Positions 1 through 10,555 of a stretch of DNA of 64,000 bases are shown here, one piece after another. A model generated the notes under the pieces. It searched no databases. It was not told the origin of the DNA and worked only from the letters and a program-made list of their open reading frames with translations. The position numbers were made by a program, and so were the translations under genes. This DNA is from Furcasterigmium furcatum. Lineage: Eukaryota > Ascomycota > Sordariomycetes > Glomerellales > Plectosphaerellaceae. The stretch is from assembly GCA_001599815.1 (NCBI GenBank), contig BCIA01000003.1, positions 1,116,001 through 1,180,000 of the forward strand. Direction: 5' to 3'. The number at the start of each line of letters is the position of its first letter. Position 1 is the stretch's first letter.

Positions 1-1377
1 CCCCTGCGTCGAAAGAACTGTACCCGAAGGAGCTATATCCACGGCTTGCCCTTTTTGAAGCGTTAGCCAAATTCAAGGACTATCACCAACGGCGACCTCC
101 ATCTGGTGACGAGATGAAGGAGGCTCGCCGAAAATTTCTGGACTCGTTTGCCTACGTCTGCGATGCTAGGAAAGGGGGGGCCACGGTGACTGCGGCGGGG
201 CTTGATGAGCTCCCTCTAAGCAACATTCTCTGGCTGGCCGCAAACGAGGGCATTGGCAGCGAGACTGCAAGGTTCGCGAACACCATCTTGAAGAAGGTGC
301 AGAAGCTGGCTCAGGATCCTCACACTCGAGAGGATGTTCGAAAGGACATCTTCGAGCTCGCGGTGGAAAATTGCACACCTCGGCTCAACACATACATAAT
401 GGAGGTGCAGAGGTTTGCGACGAGATGCAGGATGGAGCTGTGGAAGGAACCACGGACTGATACTGGTGGGATATCCTACGGATTTCGGGTATGAAGACGA
501 ATCTTTGCTAACCGGTTCAGTGAAACTGCTTCGGCGAAGCCTCAGGAAGCTGTCTGAGCCACCGGCGGGCATGGCACTTGCCGATTTTGTCAACTACTGC
601 TATGGCATGCGAGGTTTTCAAGTCAACGAACTGAATGGAAGATCCAACCAGACTCGAGATGACTTCTATGAATTGACACACTTCGTTGGGCGTGTTGGTG
701 CAACGCGATCATCTTCCGACGCCATTGTCGAAGGAGTGCTCAAGGTCCCGGCACTTCGAGACATATCCTGCATCCGCACAACCGAGGCGCCGGGCACCAC
801 CAAGATCATCATGAACGAAAGGACCATGAACCCGTACGAGATCGTCCGAGACATCTGTCGGGATTCTGCTTCTCAAAATCCTTTAGAAACTCATGCTACT
901 CTTCACAACCTCGTGGAGCGTGATATGCCCCTCGCAACGGACAACTTGCGCGCGGAGTTAGCCTCGCGGGCAACGTTGACTACCAGGGTACACGCGGAAC
1001 TACAGATTACAGACGCATTCAGTCGAGGCAGGCTTTCCTTTGTGGATGACGACAGATATATCGGCTGCAGCAAGTCTGCCTGCTACTTTTGCTTCAGCTG
1101 TCTGGGCAGCTACAAGCGCGAGCACGTTCGTCCAGCGACGCATTGCAAAATCATTCCTGGCTGTCGCGCGCCAGACATTGGTCTAACAGAGTCTGGAGCC
1201 GGTGTGTTGAGGGACCTGTACGCTAAAGTCTGTGCTCGACTCGGACACGATATTCTTCAGTTTCTCTTGGAAGAAAGAGACCCCGGCGATGCACGCCGTC
1301 TTCAGTATCAGTCGACAGAAGGTTCAAGCTATGCTCCGAGTAGAATCTCAGCGGCACCTCTCGATCAGACACTCTGA
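1..1377 (+). CDS. OTT_1508-like deaminase family protein (5' end missing)
   Basis: The gene is cut by the window start: the frame is open from base 3, so the true start lies upstream. Two exons are inferred, up to 465 and 521-1377, joined by a 55-nt intron (466-520) with a GCTAAC branch-like site and CAG acceptor that restores frame. The C-terminal half carries a His-Ala-Glu motif (codon His at 991) followed about 25 residues later by a cysteine cluster (CSKSACYFC, from 1066). This is the arrangement of the fungal OTT_1508-like deaminase family, a cytidine-deaminase-fold group in which His and Cys bind zinc and Glu is catalytic. The substrate is unknown; family members are proposed nucleic-acid or nucleotide deaminases, some linked to bacterial toxin deaminases. 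The N-terminal part seen here is helical and has no recognised domain. Family call moderate; function unproven. Confidence 0.68.
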
Positions 1378-2999
1378 AGAGGGGCGGGGGCTGGCGTTGG
1401 ACAGTTGGTGGTGGGTGAACTCGGGGATATCGTGCAAAGATGCAGGACGGCAAGCAGCGGGCGCACCTTTGCACGTGAGGCGGAACTTGTTCCAGTGTGG
1501 CAGTCTTTTCTGCTTTTCTTTTCCTTCCTTCTTGGACTACCCAGATTGAAAGTGTCACATGAGCAAGTCTGGAGGACAGCAAGACCTAATGAAGCATTGA
1601 TCGTCACTTACACCTCTTCGTCCAGACCCGGGAACTCACAGTGACTAAAGACACAACTGTTCGCCTGCTTTCTAGACTCAGGAAAGAGACAACTTCCCCG
1701 CAGGTGACCTACCAGGCGTCTGAAATCGCCGAGACCTTCTCACCCAACCCCTCATCGTCGTCAAGCTGCAGGGAAAAGCAATTCTTCAACCCCCAAACAC
1801 CACAACCCTCCACGCCTCTCATGCTTTCTTCTCCCCCGAACCAGCTTTCCGGCCCGCGCCCTTCCTTCCGCGAGCCACTGGCACGGTCCCCCTCCGCCCG
1901 GTCCCCCCTCCGTGGCTGAACCAACGGCGCCGCCGCGCCCCGCCCCAAGTCCCAACACCCCGGATCGAGCCTCCGTGCGCATCGCCCGAGCCTCCTCCGT
2001 CCCCGAGCTAGTGGCAGCCCGCAGCCGTTACACCGCATGGGGGCCAGAACCAACAGAAAAAAGAAAAAAAGAGAAGAGAAGAAAAAAACCGTCTCGGTCC
2101 GTGCCACACGCTCGTTCGTCTGATCTCCCCCTTTCTTCTTCCTCGTTGCTTCTCCGCCAGCAGCAGCTGTCTGGCAACGTGGTTGCGTCCCGCCGCCACC
2201 CACGCGATGTCCTCGCGGCCACGCAGCATTCGTGAGAATCAGCGATGGGCACGGTAATCCCCGAGTGCGACGCCCCCGGATTCCTCCCTTCGCCGATCGC
2301 GTCCCGAAGAGCCCATCCTCGACCCCACCGCGCGCGCGCACTCCTGCTGCTTACAGCAGGCCCGAGCGCGAGATATACCCCCGTACTTATATGCGAGCGG
2401 ACAAGGTTCCCCTTCCGAAACGGGGGGACTTTAGCATCGAGAACGGACCTGCGTGCCTGCGGTTATTAGTTTTCGAGACTCAATAGTCCCTCGAAGGAGG
2501 GAGGGTATACCCCTCGGGCGGTATATTGCCTCACTGGAACCGCACGGTTTCACGAGGTGGCAACGGAGCTGACGGTGGCACCAACGCGTGTTGCATTTGC
2601 ACCTCGAACTAGGTAGGTGGTAGGTGGTAATACTACTTATCCCCCCCGAGACGTACGTCGTGAATCCTTGTGCCGCAGGGAGAGCCCCGTGCGGCGGCAT
2701 ATTACCGGTTGTAAGTGAACGAGAGACCGCTGTCCGTCGCCGCCTGCCGAAGCGCCGCCCCCTCCTCGGCAGATGCACTCCCTTCCCCCGTGAACTCCTG
2801 AAGCGAATGAATGCCGTGATGATGACCCCCCGGCGCGGAGAGCTGATGATGATGATGAGAGGGTATAGGAGAAACGAACGAGACTGGTACGTGAAACGAA
2901 ATCGCTGTGACGCTGAGAGATAGAGAGAGAAAAAAACGCTTTGGTCGCTTGGGATATGAAGACATGTGAGAAAATAACGGCTAGGCAAGTCGAGCTGCC
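1378..2999. other. Gene-free interval, pyrimidine- and purine-rich tracts
   Basis: No reading frame here has convincing composition or recognisable homology. The stretch holds C/T-rich and A/G-rich tracts around 1700-2170 and a short GATGATGATGATGA tract near 2840. It lies between the 3' end of the deaminase-like gene and the 3' end of the minus-strand serine-rich gene, so it probably contains two 3' UTRs and spacer. Confidence 0.5.
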
Positions 3000-5900
3000 C
3001 TAGGTCCCCCGGACCTTATGCCAGAGGCGCTTCATCTTCCCGCGCTCGCCGACCTGCGCGTGCCACTGGTCCATGGCCGCGAGCTGGCGCTCGATGCTCT
3101 CCTTGGAGTTGCCCTCGCGCGCGCAGGTGATGGGGTCGTAGTCCTCGAGGAGCGTCCTGCGCCGCCGGGCCTGCCACCCGTAGAGCTCCTCGTCCTTGGC
3201 GCGCAGGTCGGCCCGGGTGAGGGTCATGCGGACGGTGATCTCGCGCGAGGACGGCGCGCCGAGGAACTCGCCCGAGGGCTTGGGCGCGGCGGCGGCGGGT
3301 GCCTCGTCGAGGCGCAGAGGGCGCGGGCCGCCCTTGTCGGTGCCGAGGGGCGGCGTCACGGGCGACTGGGGGTCTGCGACGGACCCGTCCTCGTCACTGT
3401 AGATGGAGGACTTGTCGTCGGAGAGGAATGTGCGGAGCCTGTCCTCGTCCGTCGAGGGGGCCTGGTGGTCGCTGCGAGAGATGGAGGTCAGGTCCAGGTG
3501 GTAGTAAGGCCGGGCGTTTTCTGAGTTGGCGGCGGCGTTGGATGTCCTCGGGGAGATGACAGGGGGCGCCGAGTGCTTCGCTGCTGGCGAGTTGGCATTC
3601 ACGTTGTTGTTGAGCTGGTTCTGCTTGGACGAGGACATCCACGAGAGGGCGCGGGACCTGCGACCGGTATATGCCGGCGGCGTGGTGGTCGTAGGGCTGG
3701 TTGGCGTGTACCGAGGGAGCCCGGGACTTGACGACGTCTGCATCGTGCCGGGGCGGCTGGAGGAAATAGAAGATCGTCCGAAGGGGAGCTTCGTGATGGA
3801 CATGGTCCGGCGGAACGAGGGCCTGCGCGAGTCTGTGGCGGGCGGGAGGTCCTGTCGCAGATTGGCGTGGTAGTCGTCGAGGTGCAGCTTCAGGTCCAGC
3901 TCCTTGTCCTCCTCGAGCCACCTGAAGCTGTCGTAGAAGGAGTCCGCGGGCCTGGTATTCGACTCCATGGTTCGCGGTCGTACCGGTAGTCTCGCGGCGG
4001 CCTGGAAGACGTCGGCGACGGGGCTGAGCTTGTTGTCGTTGTGATTCTGCCTTCGGAGCTTCGAGACGACAATCTGCTCCTCGGTGGTAAGATGCTGTCG
4101 CCTGATCTTGTCGGGGAGGTTCAGATAAAAGGACGCCCGGCGAGAGGATCTCCTCTTGGGACGGTCCCTGCGCAGGTCCGTGGGCGGCGGCTTGGCCAGC
4201 GGCGGCCGTTCTCTGGGCCGCTTACTAGTGGTAGCAACCGTGGGGATCCTCGCATCCAGAATGTCGGAATCGACGGCCGGCGCTGTTGCTGTTGGGACCG
4301 GGACTGGGACTCGCAGCGGCTGCTCGAGGAAGCGGTGGCGCTCGAGGATGGTGAAGTACTGCGGCGGGAACGCTGAGCTTTAGTAACTGATACCGGACCA
4401 GGAGAAGACCAATTGAGGAGGAGGAGGAGGCCGCGCAGGAATGCCGCCGCGTCAGGTGTGACGCAGGAACGAGGACCGGCGGGCGAGGGGAGAGGAGAAG
4501 GGGGGCAGTCGGCGATGAAGGGATGCAGTAGTTCAGTGTGAACGAATGTGCCCTGACTTAGGAGCCTGCATATAGAGTGCAGCAAGCGGATCAAGGACCC
4601 CCAGTCCTGTTTCTTGGGTGCCAATGATAGGGAGGTGCAGAGGATGAAGGGGGTATAGTACGGCTGGAGACGCTGCACGCTGGGCTGGACACCGCCGCAC
4701 TTCTGCAGGAGGTGAGGGCTCGGATTTCGCGCTCAGCGGCGGGTTGACTTGGCGGTCGAGGAGGTGAGTGATGAGTGAGGTATGAAGGGGTCGGGTATTG
4801 ATTGAGTGTCGCGGGCCGGGGGCGACCAGCGTCCGAGCGCTCTGTGAGCGAAGGGAGACGGTGTACAGCGTATGTGGATGATATGATATGGCGCATGTAC
4901 TTGTATGTACGCTGTGTGTACTTGGCTGGGGATGGACGGAGGAGATGGAGGAGGAAGAGGAGGGGAAGATCAGGGCAGGCAGGGAGAGTCAAGCGTCGTC
5001 GATCATCACCTCATCTTCTCGGGCCAGGAAAGAAGCAAGCAACAGAGGTAGCATTTGCAAGCCCTTCTCGAAGAACGTGGCCGTCGCGCGGTCACCCGGT
5101 GACCGCCACGACTTCTTATGACGGCGAGGAAGCAAGGCAAAGACTTGGGCACATCCGTCACTCACAGCTTGTGGGCGCCCGCCGAATCACAGCGCAAGCG
5201 CCTAATTGGCGCCCGGGGGCCCTGCACTCGCCCCTATCCCGATCGGGGATCGCAGTGGAGGATGGGGGATGGGATAGGGGGGAGCCCGGGCGCGGGCCAG
5301 GCCCTGGACTGGAGGAGGAGGAAGAAGAAATAAGGTGGGCGAGATGAGTTGCCCTGATGGGAAGTGAGATCGTCGCTGGACGAGCACCGGTTCACGACGC
5401 TAATAGCACCGGCTCGAGTTCGTTGTGCCGTGCCACTGGAATTGGCTGGAATGAGAGGTGAGACTGGAAAAACATCAACATACCTTTCGCCGGATCGCCG
5501 GAGGCAGAGCCTCGAACTCTTCCCTCGTCATGCTCGCCGTCACGTCGACGACTTGAGTCTCCTGGTGAATATCGTCCGCCTCGTCCTGGCGGCTCTTGTC
5601 CCCTCGTTGTCGCTTCCACCGAGGCTCCAGCCGCCGCCGTCGATACGGGCTCTCGCGCCGCTGGAGGACCGTCATGGCCGACTCGGAGCTGATCCGGGCC
5701 TCGTCGGGGGCGGCCACGTCCAGCCCATGCGTCAGATGGCTCTGGGACGACGACGGGCGCTGGTCCGTCATCGGGGTCGGCGGCATGAGGCCGGAGAACA
5801 TGCGGCTCGAAGATGCGCTCGAGGTGGTCTGATCGTATGCGTGGGCTTGGGCTCCGTCGAGGTGGAACAGCGACGACGCCGTCGTCATCGAGCTGCAGTC

Positions 5901-6587
5901 TTCCACAAGGTGGTATGTTCCGAAGTTCCGCTGCCCGGCGACGCCGAACCCGTCGCTCCTGTCTCTTGCCGCTCTCATTTCTGCAGCGACCGTCGAGGTC
6001 TCCCTGTCGCTGTCGTCAGGGTTGTTGGTGGTGGAGGTGGTGGTGGTGATCGTCCTCAGCGAGGCATTCGTCGACTCGTCTGGTGATTCACTCCTCAGCA
6101 GCTGGATCCGAGTCAACAGCCGTGTTGAATCATCCGGCGAGGTCGAAGGAGTCGCTGCTGCCACGAGGCTGGATCGTGCGGAAAGGAGAAAGGTCGGTGC
6201 AAGAGCGGCGTTCCCGTCGAGGCCGGCAGCAACCGCAGAGAAGGGGTTGTGAAGGTCGGCTGCTATAGCACTTAATATGACCTCATCCACCTCTCCAGCG
6301 GCAGCCGAGGCGGCGTTGTTCTCCTGCTGCCCTCTGCGCCGGCGCTGACAGCTGCCAGTTGGTCGACTGGAAGAGGACGACAGGGACAAGGGCCTGCCAT
6401 CGCCGTATCCCCTTTCGGCTCTTGGTGGTGACGGTGACGGGGAAGGGCCCATCGCGGATGGCCTGCCTGGGCCTCTACCGCCGGCAATCTCTCCTGCGTG
6501 TTGCGTCCTGGTGGGCTCCGGCACCTCGGGAGCCGGCTGCGATGCGACTTTGCGCTGACAGGGCGGTGTCTCCGGCGGTGCCAGCAT
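3000..6587 (-). CDS. Conserved fungal protein of unknown function, serine-rich, with one 1.1-kb intron
   Basis: Two exons are inferred on the minus strand: 6587-5484 (ATG at 6587, 368 codons) and 4358-3000, joined across a 1125-nt intron with a canonical AAG|GTATGT donor at 5484/5483 and a CCGCAG acceptor at 4361-4359. The join is phase 0 and creates a continuous conserved-looking segment, ALPPAIRRK|YFTILERHRF, which supports it. The product is about 820 aa. The N-terminal third is low-complexity Ser/Pro/Arg-rich. The middle holds the ALPP..RRKYF motif and a basic stretch (FYLNLPDKIRRQHLTTEEQ) resembling short motifs of uncharacterised fungal proteins. The C-terminal part has acidic Ser-rich spacers and a basic, helical tail. 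There is no signal peptide or membrane segment. A separate short gene starting at the in-frame ATG 3968 is possible but would discard the conserved motif. Confidence 0.66.
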
Positions 6588-9009
6588 CGATCTCGACTAC
6601 TCGTCCTCTGGGGGGAGTGAGCGTTGTTTCTGCTTCCCGAAAGAGCCGTCGATTCGACGACCAGAGAGTCCCCCAGCTGGCGGCGCGGTTCGAGTCGTAA
6701 TCCCAGTCCTACCAGACCCGGTTCCCTGGGGAGGAATATCTTGGTGAATCACTGCGTCGGCTTGGAGGCCAACGGAGGTGGAGTTTCGTCGTACGCAGTC
6801 GGGGTCCAGTCCAGGGAACGAGATGAGCCAGATCCCGGGCGACGACGGTGATGGAGACGACCAATTTGGTCCCCAAGTGAGTGCTACTATGTACGTATAC
6901 ATACTCGTACGTCCATCCCATCTCGGGCCATAGTGCGCTGCATGCCCTCGACTCGACTCGGCCTGCCCCCCGTGTCCTCCTCCGTCCGCCATGTCGCACA
7001 GAATTCAGGTGCGAGTACACACGACTCCGCGATGCAATGCTGGCCCCAAAAAGGGCTCAAAGCAGCAGCCAAGCCGTGCCGCGATACCCCTGTCTCTGGG
7101 CGCGTACCTGACATGCCCATCCAGGGGTCCGACTCCTGTCCACCCACCCAGCCAACCATCGGAGCCCCCTTCGCACCCTCCGGGCAGGGCCCAGCCTGCG
7201 ATCTCTTTCCTGGGCCAGAAAACGGTTTGATTTGAAATGCCCTGAGCAGGCCACCTCCTGGCTCGTCCACCACCCGGCAGCGGCCCCCTCTTGCCGCAAG
7301 GGACCGCGAGCTGGGACCCGACCACGCCCCGTGCCCTCTCCAGCGGCCCCTGTGCGACCGGGGCAATGTGCCGCCGCCAGCCCAGGCCAACAGTTCAACA
7401 AAGTGTGCCGCGCATTTCTCGAGATTGCCTCACCGCGAGGGAGGGGACTTGTGTTTCCCAACCCGAGTCAGGCTGGAACCGCACCAGGCCAGCTTGGACG
7501 GCATTCCCCGTCCTTCACGGAACTCGGATATCGGGCCCCCATTCGAGGGGACGATGGATACTTGCTGTGAAAGCCGTATCTGGAGTTCAGCCCCGAGGAA
7601 CATCAATCCACCAGGAGGAGCCTTCTCAGCTAATGCGTGTGCACGCCATCCGCCTCAGCTTGCCTCCCATTGCAACCCGCGATATTGGAACCGAGCATGG
7701 CGATGTAACATGCCCATGCAGGTGTATACTCCTGCGTCCAAATCACCTCTGGGGAGGTCGCTCCGGTCGATATTGTTTGTCCTCTCTTTGGCATCGCGGA
7801 GCCTCCCAACGGCCTCGATCGAGCCACCCGCCTGCGGCCGCCCCTGCATCGTGCATGGGACCGCAGCATCTGGCCAACAGCCATGACATGAATCAACGCC
7901 GGAGAAACCAGCACTGGGGGAATCCCTCGCCGTGTCATTCCGTCTGATAGATAATGAGATCCGGTCTCGCGGAGAAACCTGGCCGGGCCAACCTCACCTG
8001 GTCCCAACAGCCTCTCCGGCTGGGCATCGCACGCCCTCGACCTTGGCGGCTGGCGAATCCTCTCTGCGCCAATCTCTGTGCTCATATCGCCAGTTCATCG
8101 TGACGAGATCCGGCGCTATCGCGATCCTGGGTCTGGGGCCGCTCAGCTGCTGCAACAATCGTCCCACCGCCCACCACTCAGCCAGCCATGAACCATATTA
8201 CACCGAGTCGACTTCATCCAGACGAGCAATCTGGCCCGCTTGCTGTCAACATGCAGTCTGCAGTCTTCAGGGCTCACATTGCTTCTTGTCACCCCGCAGC
8301 ATGCCGCATCGCACGTGGCGGGCGGGCGGCTAACCGCGTGGTTGACGTGATCCTCCGGGCCTCACCCAGTCGCCGGTGGTTGTAATTGCTTTTCTCGGCG
8401 CTCCCCTGGGAGCTGTGTGGCTTCGCTTTCTGATCCTCTGCGTACATACGTACATGATCAGGAATAATGGGCATGCACACCGACAACCACAAGCAGGAAC
8501 CGTTGCAGCGGCCAAGGCGGACAGACCCCGGCCACCCTCGAGCGCCTCATTCTCCCCCCACGGCCACGTCTTCGGGTCGTCGGCCAGGCCCCGATATCTC
8601 GTGTGGCTGGCCGACGTCGAAGTCTGGTACCGATCCCGTACACCGGCCACTGGGCCCTGGCCCTCTGACGCACGCAGAGCCCAGAGGCTCCCTGTCATTC
8701 CGGGTATGTGGTAGGAAGATCTCGGGGTGGCCGACGGTGCATTCATCCTGTTTCAGCTTGCTCTGTTTGCACCGCAGCGGAAACACCTGCGTGATCTCCA
8801 ATTGCAGACAGCCGACCTCTGCGCTCACACGCTGACTGCCTGACGTGTTTCCGACCCCTGATCACCCCCCGGGGACACATGGAAGACGATGATGGGTGTC
8901 AAGTAGACCGTGAAACTGGCATCCGAATCTCGGCCTGCCCGGCTGACGTTGCAGTTGATGATGCGCCATGTCGGTGGCCACAAATTGTTCATTTGGGTGA
9001 TCCTACTGT
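6588..9009. other. Gene-free interval
   Basis: About 2.4 kb with long overlapping open frames on both strands (for example 7291-7947 plus and 6887-7390 minus). Their composition is rich in Pro, Arg, Cys and Trp, they have no recognisable motif, and they lack splice-consistent extension. I read them as chance frames in GC-rich DNA. The right end borders the 3' side of a decayed HET fragment; the left end is the promoter side of the minus-strand serine-rich gene. Confidence 0.5.
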
Positions 9010-9680
9010 TCATCCAGGGCGAGCTGTTGCCCAGGCCTTAGTAAGGGGTCCGAGAATGAATGACTGACTGCCAATTAGCTTTTTTTCAACAAAGACAATC
9101 CTCCGTATCAGGGTTCCGTCCTTGAGGTATTCCACGACCTCCCCATTCATGACACCATCCATGATGCAGCCCCCGATGACCTCGTATTGATCCACCGAGG
9201 GCCGGAGAACAATGGGAGCATCACACCCGTGAATGATGGCAATCCTGTCTCCAAAAACGGCGTCCGTAGTAACGACCCCGAGTCGGCAGCGACTCTGGAC
9301 TGGCCGCCGGGACATGAGAACGCCCAGGGCACGCGCCACGATGCGCTGGTACGTCTCCCTACCCGGGCAGGTTTCCTCCTCGGAGGTGAAACTCTCCCAA
9401 AGCGAGAGTCCTCAGAGCTCGAAGTCCTGATGCAGATGCTCACCGACGATGCTCCTCTGATACACCGCCTCCCGGGGACCCGGGCCACGGACGTAGTATC
9501 CCGCCCCTGGACTCTCGAACTCGCACATACCAAACTCGTCAACTTGCACCCGTCCAAAGTGTCCAAACTCATATCTGCTACTAGCGTGCTTGTTTGCCGT
9601 TTCCTGGAGCTGTACGGGAGTGGCCTAGGGTATGTGGATGGCCGCGAGCTGCTGCCCACCTGCATCATTGAATGTGCTAT
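9010..9680 (-). pseudogene. Decayed C-terminal fragment of a HET (heterokaryon incompatibility) protein
   Basis: The minus-strand frame ending near 9010 encodes a typical C-terminal tail of fungal HET proteins. It has a GDRIAIIHGCDAPIVLRP block followed by YEVIGGCIMDGVMNGEVVEYL, which matches the usual pattern of a Leu-Arg-Pro turn then Tyr-x-hydrophobic-Gly-x-Cys-x-x-x-Gly-x-Met-x-Gly-Glu. Reading upstream in the same frame the match-like sequence continues (SLWESFTSEEE, ETYQRIVARALGVL) but is broken by TGA at 9412-9414 and TAG at 9625-9627. No N-terminal HET domain is visible between here and the CYT-4 gene. It is therefore a truncated, stop-containing relic rather than a working gene. An unrecognised intron could hide one stop, but not the missing N-terminus. 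Confidence 0.65.
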
Positions 9681-10555
9681 CGTTCAGCAATGCTCGAGCG
9701 CCAGTCTAGAATCCGTGCGTGCTTTGTTTGCAATGGAGCCTGGCAGCAGTCCGGGCGTCTGTTGCGTCGGCTTCGGCGATGTATTCGCCGAAGTTGGAAC
9801 ACTGGTGACCGCATCGATGAATCTGACCTTGCAGAAGAGCAGCTGGTGATCCTGTGAGCAAGCAAATTCCGCCGACAGGGAAAGATCGCTCTGAGGGGTC
9901 CCTTGAATGAAAGAACAAGGTCTTGGAAAAGGGAGAGACCATTTCCACGATGCCGAGTTGACGAGGCTTTTGTGGGATGGAGCAGGGGAGAGAGTCATGA
10001 TGCTGGAGATTGAAAGCCCAAGTCTCCCGCCGTCTTTTTACAATATTGCGCGCGAAGTCTGGTCTCTCCAGAAGTAGCAAACTGCCCAGTAGTAATCCAC
10101 CAGAAGGGCCTGCTCTGCTCTTCTTGATAATACGATGAGATTGATTCCGTTGTCGGGACTGGGCTGTGATCAAGGCTGTCGTGTCTCGTTTGGCGAAAGG
10201 CTCGCACTCGCATTCAGGGTGCCGACCTTCCGCCGTCGATCGATTGATACGAGCAACGACCACGCATTTCGAGCCGCTCAAATGAGTCCGGATGAGATGT
10301 GGCACAAGGCACCGAATGTATGAAGCCGACGCCATCAAACAACATCGTGACATTGGTGAAGGTTCCACTCGAGAGAACACGTGACTTCAGAGCAAGCTCC
10401 TGGATCCACGCTCACGCTTATCATCACGTGATGACGCGTTCGGGGAAAGATGCGGATCTGCTCCATGTCACGTCTCAGTGGCCGAAATTTTGGGCAAGGA
10501 TAAAGATCGTCTCAATCGTCTCAACACTACCTCCAGAGCGCATGCCCAGCACAAC
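9681..10555. other. Upstream region of the CYT-4/DSS1 gene; no gene seen
   Basis: Open frames on the minus strand through this stretch (such as 9706-10380) look like chance coding. The last part is the 5' region of the exoribonuclease gene. Confidence 0.45.

Noticed and set aside
1709..2341. A 210-codon minus-strand frame in the 1.4-3.0 kb interval
   Set aside because: Dominated by low-complexity Gly/Arg and Phe/Ser runs from purine/pyrimidine tracts; no motif.
3000..3968. A separate 322-aa gene starting at ATG 3968
   Set aside because: The same frame continues upstream without a stop to the splice acceptor at 4358, and joining to 5484 completes a conserved motif; one larger gene explains it better.
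6887..7947. Overlapping 130-220 codon frames on both strands between 6.9 and 7.9 kb
   Set aside because: Mutually overlapping, Pro/Arg/Cys/Trp-rich, no conserved motif and no splice-supported extension.
9706..10380. A 224-codon minus-strand frame upstream of the HET relic, considered as its N-terminal part
   Set aside because: None of the HET-domain motifs (SHTWG, IDCCID, RGWTLQE) appears in any frame there.
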